Translations under genes and position numbers: made by a program | NCBI GenBank assembly: GCA_020849825.1 | Contig: JADZFP010000320.1 | Coordinates: 1-18,980 of the forward strand | Origin: Saprospiraceae bacterium | GTDB taxonomy: Bacteria > Bacteroidota > Bacteroidia > Chitinophagales > Saprospiraceae | DNA: 18,980 nucleotides | Reading direction: 5' to 3' | Part shown: piece after piece, positions 12,782-18,980 of the stretch | Layout: each line of letters opens with the position of its first letter | Numbering within the stretch: the stretch's first letter is position 1 | Notes under the pieces: generated by a model | Databases searched by the model: none | Told to the model about the DNA's origin: nothing | Seen by the model: the letters and a program-made list of their open reading frames with translations, nothing else

Positions 12782-14920
12782 ATGCTGAATATCAAAAACG
12801 AAGTCCTGCTTAATCTCTATGTGGTGGCGTTTCTGACGCTGGTTGCAGGGCTTTTGATATTCGGCCGTTTGTACCAGTTGTCGGTGGTGGAGGCGCCTAA
12901 ATGGCAGGCCAAATCGGATAGCCTGTATTTGAAATTTGTAGACGTTTACGCAGACCGGGGCAATATCCTGGCCGACGACGGCAGCCTGCTGGCCACTTCG
13001 GTGCCTTACTTCGATATTCACTTCGATGCCAAGGCCGAGGGTTTGACCAATCAGGTTTTTGAAGAAGGTCTGGACAGCCTGGCGTTTTTGTTGTCGACCT
13101 ACGTCGATCAGCACTACACGCCCGGCGCCTACAAACTCTGGCTCGACTCGCTCCGCAATATTTACCCCGATAATACCCGCGGCATTCGTTACGTGCCCAT
13201 CGCTATGGATGTGCCGTACCCTAAAATGCTGCAAATCAAAAACTTCCCCATTTTCCGGCTGGGACGCAACAAGGGCGGCCTGATCGTGGAACAAAAACCG
13301 AAGCGCGACCGGCCTTTCAAAATTCTGGCTCAGCGCACCATCGGCTACGTGCGCGAAGGCGCATTGCCCGTGGGGCTCGAAGGCGCTTTCGACAAGGTGC
13401 TCGGCGGCTCGCAGGGCAAGCAAATGATGCTGCGTGTGCCCGGCGATATGTATATCCCGATCAACGATCTGGCGGAAATAGAACCCCGGGCCGGCGACGA
13501 CCTGGTGACCACCATCGACATCAATATTCAGGATGCCGCCGAATCGGCCCTCCTGAAAGCTTGCGAAACGCACGACGCCGACCACGGCTGCGCGATCGTC
13601 ATGGAGGTAAAAACCGGGGCGGTGCGCGCCATCGCCAATATCGGCCGTACGCCCGAAGGCTGGTGGGAAACCTTCAACTACGCCGTGGGCGAACGCGTGG
13701 AACCGGGCTCCATGTTCAAACTGGCGTCATTCATGGCGATGATCGAAGACGGTCACCTCGACGATTTTGACGAAAAAATCCCTGTTTACAAAGGGAAAAT
13801 GAAGTTTTACGACGAGGAACTCGTCGATGCTGTGCCGCATGGACAGGACTCGATGACCATCCGCGACATCTTCGCACAATCGTCGAACGTGGGCACTGCC
13901 TCGCTCGTCCAGAAATACTACGGCGACAACCGCAAGTCGGCGGCATTTGTCAAGCGCCTCGAAAGTTTCGGGCTCGACCAAACCACCGAAATCGAAGTCG
14001 GCGGGGAAGAAAAACCCTACATCAAGCAGCCCGGCGACCCCAAAAGCGAATGGTCGGGCACCACCTTGCCCTGGATGAGCATCGGGTACGAACTCTTGCT
14101 GTCGCCGCTGCAATTGCTCCAGTTCTACAACGCCGTGGCCAACGACGGTCGCATGATGCGCCCTTATCTGGTGCAGCGCATCGAACGCTACGGCAAGCCG
14201 GTGAAAGAATTTCAACCCTACGTGGTGCGTCGCAGCATCGCCAGCCGGGGCACCATCCGAAAAGCCCACGAATTGCTCAAGGAGGTTGTGCTGACCGGTA
14301 CGGCCAAAAACATACGACCGTCCAAGTATACGATCGCCGGCAAAACGGGTACAGCCCAGTTGAACTACCACAAATTCAAAGCCGATGCGGGCATCCGTCA
14401 CCAGGCCGGTTTTTGCGGTTTTTTCCCGGCCGACGACCCCGTGTATTCCTGCATCGTGGTCATCAGCGAGCCAAAACGCGCCGGCTACCACGGCGCCGAG
14501 GTAGCCGCCCCGGTGTTCCGGGCTATCGCCGATCGCTGTTTTGCCATGAAACCCGAATTGCACCAGCCGATTCAGCCGAAAACCAAACTGGCCACGGCCG
14601 ATCTGCCCAGCCTCAATGCGGGCCAGAAACGCGACGTGCGCAATGCACTGGAATGGCTGAATATGCCCTGGTACGAATCGGACAAGTTGCCCGATTGGGT
14701 TTCCCTTTCGGCCCGCAACGATTCACTCATCCTCCGCACCCGCCTCGTGGCCGACAAAACCGTGCCGTCGGTGGTGGGAATGGGGCTGAAAGATGCCATC
14801 TATTTGCTCGAAAACCGCGGCTGCAAAGTCAAAGTGCAGGGCGTCGGCAAAGTTGCCCGCCAAAGCCTTGCGCCCGGTACCAGGGCAAATAACACTACTT
14901 GTGTATTGTATTTGGAATAG
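12782..14920 (+). CDS. ftsI: Septal penicillin-binding protein FtsI (PBP2B/PBP3-like) with C-terminal PASTA domain
   Basis: A 712-residue class B PBP, the peptidoglycan D,D-transpeptidase of division, anchored by one N-terminal TM (about 10-30) with the bulk in the periplasm. The dimerisation/pedestal region includes ADRGNILADDG (56-66). Catalytic motifs of the transpeptidase are all intact: S310-x-x-K313 in GSMFK, S367-S-N369, and K521-T-G523 in AGKTGTAQ. The C-terminus (about 655-712; VPSVVGMGLKDAIYLLENRG) is a PASTA domain, as in many Bacteroidota FtsI proteins. It is preceded by a repeat-filled spacer and followed 6 nt later by murE, so ftsI and murE are one unit. The start at 12782 gives the normal short cytoplasmic tail before the TM. 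Confidence 0.95.
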   Translation: MLNIKNEVLLNLYVVAFLTLVAGLLIFGRLYQLSVVEAPKWQAKSDSLYLKFVDVYADRGNILADDGSLLATSVPYFDIHFDAKAEGLTNQVFEEGLDSLAFLLSTYVDQHYTPGAYKLWLDSLRNIYPDNTRGIRYVPIAMDVPYPKMLQIKNFPIFRLGRNKGGLIVEQKPKRDRPFKILAQRTIGYVREGALPVGLEGAFDKVLGGSQGKQMMLRVPGDMYIPINDLAEIEPRAGDDLVTTIDINIQDAAESALLKACETHDADHGCAIVMEVKTGAVRAIANIGRTPEGWWETFNYAVGERVEPGSMFKLASFMAMIEDGHLDDFDEKIPVYKGKMKFYDEELVDAVPHGQDSMTIRDIFAQSSNVGTASLVQKYYGDNRKSAAFVKRLESFGLDQTTEIEVGGEEKPYIKQPGDPKSEWSGTTLPWMSIGYELLLSPLQLLQFYNAVANDGRMMRPYLVQRIERYGKPVKEFQPYVVRRSIASRGTIRKAHELLKEVVLTGTAKNIRPSKYTIAGKTGTAQLNYHKFKADAGIRHQAGFCGFFPADDPVYSCIVVISEPKRAGYHGAEVAAPVFRAIADRCFAMKPELHQPIQPKTKLATADLPSLNAGQKRDVRNALEWLNMPWYESDKLPDWVSLSARNDSLILRTRLVADKTVPSVVGMGLKDAIYLLENRGCKVKVQGVGKVARQSLAPGTRANNTTCVLYLE

Positions 14921-14926
14921 ACACCT

Positions 14927-16411
14927 ATGCCTAAGACGCTCTTTGACATACTTTCCAGCATAGAAATCCTGGAATCGACTGGTCCCGACCCGCGTACGGT
15001 CGCGATCAATGCGATCCGTTTCGACAGCCGCCAGGTACAAGCCGGCGACCTGTTTGTAGCGGTGCATGGAGCCGGGGCCGATGGGCACGATTATATCCCG
15101 ATGGCGCTCGAAAAAGGCGCGGCAGCTGTTCTGTATCAGAGCCCGCTTGCCGATACCCGTCAGCAGGCAACCTTCCTGCGCGTCGCCGATTCCGCCGAGG
15201 CGCTGGGCCGGGCTGCCGCCAATTTTTACGGCCGGCCTTCGGAACAACTGACGCTCGTTGCCGTCACGGGCACCAATGGCAAAACCACGGTGACCACCCT
15301 GCTTTGGCAATGTTTCACCCGATTGGGATACCGCTGCGGGTTGATCGGCACAGTAGAAAACCGGATCGGAGAACAGATCACGCCCAGCACACATACCACC
15401 CCGGATGCCGTCCGCCTGCAGGCGCTTTTGCGGCAAATGGCCGATGCCGGCTGCGAATACGTGTTTATGGAAACCAGCAGCCATGCCATTCATCAGCGGC
15501 GCATCGCCGGGGCGAAGTTTGCCGGAGCGGTGTTTACCAATCTGACCCACGATCACCTCGACTACCACGGCACCTTCGCCGCTTATCGCGATGCCAAGAA
15601 GCGATTGTTCGACGATTTGCCGGCCGAAGCCTTTGCCCTGACCAACGCTGACGATCGCAACGGCAAGTTTATGTTGCAAAACACACGTGCCCGCACATTG
15701 ACCTATGGCCTGAAAACGCCGTCGGTGTACAAAGCCAAAATTATTGAAAATGCCCTGAGCGGCCTGCATCTCCGTCTCGACGACGAGGATTTTCACGCAC
15801 GCTTGATCGGCGAATTCAATGCCTACAACCTGCTGGCGGTGTACGGCGTCGCACAGCAGTTGGGAATAGACAAACAGGCGACGCTCACCGTACTCAGCGA
15901 CCTGCGCGGCGCCGAAGGGCGTTTCGACTACGTGGTGCACCCTGAAAAAGCGGGTTGTATCGGAATCGTCGATTATGCCCATACCCCCGATGCCGTAGAA
16001 AAAGTGCTCGAAACCATCCAAAAACTCAAAAAACGCGGCAGCAAAGTCATTACCGTGCTCGGTTGTGGCGGCGATCGCGATAAAACCAAAAGACCCGTCA
16101 TGGCACAGGTGGCCGCCCGCATGAGCGACCAGGCTATCCTCACCAGCGACAACCCGCGCACCGAAGACCCGCAAGCCATTCTCCGAGATATGGAAGCCGG
16201 CCTGACACCCGAAGACCTGAAAAAAACACTGACCATCGAAAACCGCGAACAAGCCATTAAAACCGCCGTCCGCCTCGCCGGTCCGGGTGATATCATACTC
16301 GTCGCCGGTAAAGGACACGAAAAATACCAGGACATCAACGGCGTCAAACACCCCTTTGACGACCGGGAAATGCTGGAAAAATGGTTTATAAAGGTTGATA
16401 AGGGTTTATAA
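14927..16411 (+). CDS. murE: UDP-MurNAc-L-Ala-D-Glu:meso-diaminopimelate ligase
   Basis: A 494-residue cytoplasmic Mur ligase that adds the third residue of the stem peptide, using ATP. The N-terminal UDP-binding domain has FDSRQVQAGDLFVAVHG (32-48). The P-loop TGTNGKTT (114-121) and the ETSSHA motif follow. D408-N-P-R411 in SDNPRTEDP is the meso-DAP recognition signature; lysine-adding enzymes differ here, so the peptidoglycan should be meso-DAP type. The length equals the family norm. The last codons (FIKVDKGL and the TAA stop) are written in GGTTTATAA/GGTTGATAAG repeat units that continue into the spacer, so the extreme C-terminus has been rewritten by, or has seeded, the repeat. murF does not follow; mraY does. 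Confidence 0.96.
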   Translation: MPKTLFDILSSIEILESTGPDPRTVAINAIRFDSRQVQAGDLFVAVHGAGADGHDYIPMALEKGAAAVLYQSPLADTRQQATFLRVADSAEALGRAAANFYGRPSEQLTLVAVTGTNGKTTVTTLLWQCFTRLGYRCGLIGTVENRIGEQITPSTHTTPDAVRLQALLRQMADAGCEYVFMETSSHAIHQRRIAGAKFAGAVFTNLTHDHLDYHGTFAAYRDAKKRLFDDLPAEAFALTNADDRNGKFMLQNTRARTLTYGLKTPSVYKAKIIENALSGLHLRLDDEDFHARLIGEFNAYNLLAVYGVAQQLGIDKQATLTVLSDLRGAEGRFDYVVHPEKAGCIGIVDYAHTPDAVEKVLETIQKLKKRGSKVITVLGCGGDRDKTKRPVMAQVAARMSDQAILTSDNPRTEDPQAILRDMEAGLTPEDLKKTLTIENREQAIKTAVRLAGPGDIILVAGKGHEKYQDINGVKHPFDDREMLEKWFIKVDKGL

Positions 16412-16480
16412 GGTTTATAAAAAGGAGGGTGGATGCTCTCATGTCAACTTCATCAACCTTATAAACCTTGTCATCAACCT
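16383..16480. repeat. GG-phased 9-10 bp inverted repeat with core loop (end of murE)
   Basis: Units GGTTTATAAA, GGTTGATAAG, GGTTTATAAG run from inside murE into the spacer. A core AAAAGGAGGGTGGATGCTCT (16420-16439) and the complementary units (CATCAACCTTATAAACC type, 16442-16480) follow. A perfect 11-bp stem joins 16410-16420 to 16459-16469, with further imperfect pairing outside. The architecture and core ends (AAAAGG ... TGCTCT) match the elements behind ftsL and the LytTR gene. Confidence 0.82.
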
Positions 16481-16493
16481 GAAAAACAAAGAC

Positions 16494-16560
16494 ATAATAG
16501 TGGAGGGACTATTATTTTGAACAGCCGGTTGCAGGGGCGATGCAAAATTGCCCCGCAGCC
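16494..16560. repeat. Two stem-loops upstream of mraY
   Basis: First hairpin: perfect 8-bp arms ATAATAGT (16494-16501) and ACTATTAT (16508-16515) with loop GGAGGG. Second hairpin: arms 16527-16540 and 16548-16560, a 13-bp stem containing GGGGC/GCCCC, with one bulged A, two G-T pairs and loop TGCAAAA. The second resembles dispersed GGGGCGA palindromes found between genes in other bacteria (recollection, not a search). They may be repeat elements or mRNA structures; neither has a good T-run. Confidence 0.6.
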
Positions 16561-16582
16561 AATTTTGACACACAAACAAGAC

Positions 16583-16627
16583 CGATCGAATCAATCGACC
16601 CAATCGACCCAATCGAATCAATCGAAT
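16583..16627. repeat. Five 9-bp tandem repeats directly before mraY
   Basis: Units CGATCGAAT, CAATCGACC, CAATCGACC, CAATCGAAT, CAATCGAAT run without a break and end 10 nt before the mraY ATG. They contain the half-sites of a GATCGAT-like palindrome, but no inverted partner arm is found nearby, unlike the other short-repeat arrays in this window. Confidence 0.85.
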
Positions 16628-16637
16628 CTATAAATAC

Positions 16638-17894
16638 ATGTTTTACCATCTGTTTGAATATCTGCATCGCACGTACAATTTCCCGGGAGCCGGACTGTTT
16701 CAGTTCATCTCCTTCCGGGCAGGCGTAGCCATGATTTTGTCGTTGCTGATTTCGATTGTGATCGGCAAGCGTATCATCAATTGGCTGAGAAAGGCGCAGA
16801 TTGGTGAAACGGTACGCGACCTTGGTTTGCAGGGCGAGCAATCAAAAGCCGGAACGCCGACCATGGGCGGCAGCATTATTATCGCTGCCACGGTGATTCC
16901 TTGCCTTTTGATGGCGCGGCTCGACAATATTTATACCCTGCTGATGCTTTTTGCCACCATCTGGATGACCACGATCGGGTTTATTGACGATTATATCAAA
17001 GTATTTAAAAAAGATAAAAAGGGGCTGAAAGGCATATTCAAGGTCATGGGCCAGGTGGGCCTGGGCCTGGTGGTTGGCCTGACGATGTTGTGGAACCAGG
17101 AGATCGTCGTGCGGCTCACGCCTGCGGAGGCCGATCAATACGGCTACCGGGTGGTCAAGACGGTGTTTGTGGAAAACAAGACGACGGGCATACACGAGGA
17201 ATTTGCACACGTAAAGGCGCCGATTACCAATGTGCCTTTTATCAAAAACAATGAACTGGACTATTCCCGCATTCTCTGGTTTTTGGGCGACAACGCCGCC
17301 GACCTGGTCTGGATCGTATTTGTCATTATGACCATTATCGTCATCACGGCCGTATCGAATGGCGCCAACCTGACCGACGGGCTCGACGGACTGGCCACGG
17401 GCGTCTCGGCGATTGTGATTGCGGCCCTGGGCGTGTTGGCTTATGTGAGCGGCAACGCCGTAGCGGCCGATTTTTTGAAAATCCTGTATATCCCTTACAG
17501 CAGCGAGCTGGTGGTGTTTTCTGCCTGTTTGCTGGGCGGTTGCCTCGGTTTTTTGTGGTACAACGCCTTTCCTGCCCGGGTTTTTATGGGCGATACGGGC
17601 AGTTTGCCCCTGGGCGGCATGATCGCGGCCATGGCCATACTGTTGCGCAAGGAATTGCTGATACCAGTACTCTGCGGGATTTTTCTGATTGAAAACCTGT
17701 CGGTTATCATGCAGGTCTGGTACTTCAAATACACCAAGAAAAAATACGGCGAAGGCCGCCGGGTCTTCCTGATGGCCCCGCTGCACCACCATTATCAGAA
17801 AAAAGGATACCACGAGGTCACAATCGTTGTTCGCTTCTGGATTATACAAATCCTGTTGGCGGCGCTAACGGTGATTACCTTGAAAATACGATAA
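16638..17894 (+). CDS. mraY: Phospho-MurNAc-pentapeptide transferase (lipid I synthase)
   Basis: A 418-residue polytopic membrane enzyme that moves phospho-MurNAc-pentapeptide from UDP to undecaprenyl phosphate at the inner face of the membrane. Family motifs: KAGTPTMGG (70-78); the catalytic Asp pair D117-D118 in GFIDDYIKV; NLTDGLDGLATG (Mg and substrate loop); GDTGSLPLGG; and the APLHHHYQKKG histidine motif near the C-terminus. It is longer than the E. coli enzyme because of an insert of about 60 residues (about 165-220) between helices, usual for Bacteroidota. It follows murE directly and precedes murD. The start MFYHLFEYL is the family start. The 226-bp upstream spacer is filled with three kinds of repeat. 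Confidence 0.96.
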   Translation: MFYHLFEYLHRTYNFPGAGLFQFISFRAGVAMILSLLISIVIGKRIINWLRKAQIGETVRDLGLQGEQSKAGTPTMGGSIIIAATVIPCLLMARLDNIYTLLMLFATIWMTTIGFIDDYIKVFKKDKKGLKGIFKVMGQVGLGLVVGLTMLWNQEIVVRLTPAEADQYGYRVVKTVFVENKTTGIHEEFAHVKAPITNVPFIKNNELDYSRILWFLGDNAADLVWIVFVIMTIIVITAVSNGANLTDGLDGLATGVSAIVIAALGVLAYVSGNAVAADFLKILYIPYSSELVVFSACLLGGCLGFLWYNAFPARVFMGDTGSLPLGGMIAAMAILLRKELLIPVLCGIFLIENLSVIMQVWYFKYTKKKYGEGRRVFLMAPLHHHYQKKGYHEVTIVVRFWIIQILLAALTVITLKIR

Positions 17895-17944
17895 GAGGGC
17901 ACGGATCACAACGGATACAAACAACACAGATTTAAATCATAACA
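17895..17944. repeat. Degenerate ACGGAT tandem repeat in mraY-murD spacer
   Basis: The 50-bp spacer reads CACGGATCACA, ACGGATACAA, ACAACACAGATTT: about three decayed copies of a unit of 10-11 bp led by ACGGAT/ACAGAT. It lies at once after the mraY stop codon region and ends at the murD ATG. Confidence 0.5.
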
Positions 17945-18980
17945 ATGAAAAAGAAACAAATCGTCGTTCTCGGCGCCGGTGAATCCGGAACAGGCGCGGC
18001 CATCCTGGCCCGGCAGCTGGGGCATGCCGTTTTTGTTTCGGATAAAAGCCCCGTCAAGCCCGAGTTCAAAGAACAGCTGAACGAGGCCGGTATTGCCTGG
18101 GAAGAGGGCCAGCACTCTATGGAAAAAGTATTGTCGGCCGACGAGATCATTAAAAGCCCGGGTATTCCCGAAACGACCGAACTGATGCGCAGCATCCGGG
18201 CAAAAGGTATACCGGTGATCGGGGAGATCGAGCTCGGTTTCCGTCACGCGGGGCCTTGCACGATCGTGGCCATCACCGGCACCAACGGCAAAACCACCAC
18301 GACCAACCTCGTGTACCACCTGCTCAAAACCGCCGGGCTCAACGCCCGTATGGCGGGCAATGTAGGCAAGTCGTTCGCAGAAGTAGTGGCTGACGACCTC
18401 GCCAAGGGCAATTTGTCGAAAGACCGCGTTTTCGTGCTCGAAGTCAGCAGTTTTCAACTGGACGACATCGCGACGTTCAAGCCTGATATCTCCATTCTGC
18501 TCAACATCACCCCCGACCACCTCGACCGCTACGGCTACGAGATGGCCAATTATATCCGCTCCAAGTTCCGCATTGCGATGAATCAGCGCCGCGGGCACCT
18601 GTTCATCACCAATGCCAACGACCCGCATGTCGCCGGATTCCTGAGCGGCAATCCCGATCACGTGCGCTGCCGCATGGAAAAAGTACGCCGCTCCGACCTC
18701 AAAAACGGCTACGTCCGCATCGGCCGGCTCATGGCATTCGACCTGGCCAGCACCACGCTCAAAGGCCCGCACAACGGCTTCAATGCAGCCTGCGCCATTC
18801 GCGCTGCCCTGCGCCTGGGTGTGAATCAGGATGTTATTCTGGAAGGTTTGGCCACGTTTAATCCGCCGCCGCACCGCCTTGAAAAAGTGGCCGAGGCCGA
18901 AGGTATACTCTGGATCAACGACAGCAAGGCCACTAATGTGGATTCAACTTTCTACGCTCTCCAGGCCATGGAACGGCCCA
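17945..18980 (+). CDS. murD: UDP-MurNAc-L-alanine:D-glutamate ligase (partial, C-terminus outside window)
   Basis: The frame opens at ATG 17945 and stays open to the window end (345 full codons; the family has about 440-450). The N-terminal Rossmann-type domain starts VVLGAGESGTGAAILA (7-22), the MurD-specific first loop. SPGIP (71-75) and the ATP P-loop TGTNGKTTTTNL (111-122) follow, then EVSSFQL, NITPDHLDRYG, the HNGFNAACA motif and NDSKATN near the cut end (the Mur ligase NDSKATN signature of MurD). The enzyme adds D-Glu to UDP-MurNAc-L-Ala in the cytoplasm, the step before MurE. The gene continues the dcw cluster, with ftsW, murG and murC expected beyond the edge from the usual order. Confidence 0.95.
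   Translation, partial: MKKKQIVVLGAGESGTGAAILARQLGHAVFVSDKSPVKPEFKEQLNEAGIAWEEGQHSMEKVLSADEIIKSPGIPETTELMRSIRAKGIPVIGEIELGFRHAGPCTIVAITGTNGKTTTTNLVYHLLKTAGLNARMAGNVGKSFAEVVADDLAKGNLSKDRVFVLEVSSFQLDDIATFKPDISILLNITPDHLDRYGYEMANYIRSKFRIAMNQRRGHLFITNANDPHVAGFLSGNPDHVRCRMEKVRRSDLKNGYVRIGRLMAFDLASTTLKGPHNGFNAACAIRAALRLGVNQDVILEGLATFNPPPHRLEKVAEAEGILWINDSKATNVDSTFYALQAMERP

Noticed and set aside
14723..16351. 542-codon minus-strand frame opposite murE
   Set aside because: It is antisense to ftsI/murE with no family motifs; the plus-strand Mur ligase motifs are decisive.

Overview
The window looks like a chromosomal segment of a Bacteroidota bacterium, probably near the Saprospiraceae/Lewinellaceae (the phylum is well supported, the family is inference). 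The evidence is: a surface protein with a type IX secretion (T9SS) type B C-terminal domain and SprB-like repeats; TAnnTTTG-type -7 promoter elements; weak or absent Shine-Dalgarno sequences; a 4-TM LytTR protein with a QPFG motif; and a dcw cluster in which murE is followed directly by mraY, with no murF between them. Layout, left part (1-5439): a partial minus-strand DUF2306-like membrane protein runs off the left edge. A long inverted array of heptamer and 57-bp repeats follows. Next come a minus-strand membrane LytTR regulator and, divergent from it, a GlmM-type phosphohexomutase. A minus-strand pair of half-size YeeE/YedE-type sulfur transporter subunits diverges from a type II sulfide:quinone oxidoreductase, forming a small sulfur module with a CRP/FNR-like palindrome between the two arms. 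Middle part (5440-10717): a nested inverted repeat, a TPMT-family SAM methyltransferase, a 1294-residue secreted multi-domain surface protein, and a 394-bp spacer with several hairpins and a promoter carrying MraZ-type boxes. Right part (10718-18980): the start of the division and cell-wall (dcw) cluster in the order mraZ, rsmH, ftsL-like, ftsI (PBP with PASTA), murE (meso-DAP type), mraY, murD (cut by the window end). These genes make and polymerise peptidoglycan precursors at the septum, and MraZ probably controls them from the promoter in front of mraZ. Two observations stand out. First, rsmH carries a single in-frame TAA at 11550-11552, in the middle of a well-conserved motif, while the rest of the frame stays open and family-like. 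Second, several intergenic spacers hold repeat elements that begin at, or just before, the stop codon of the preceding gene. Three of them (after the LytTR gene, ftsL and murE) share one architecture: GG-phased short tandem repeats (7, 8 or 9-10 bp units, with a different unit sequence at each locus), then a core close to AAAAGGGTTGTTGYTGCTCT, then complementary repeats in inverted order. No tRNA, rRNA, CRISPR array, transposase or integrase was seen.
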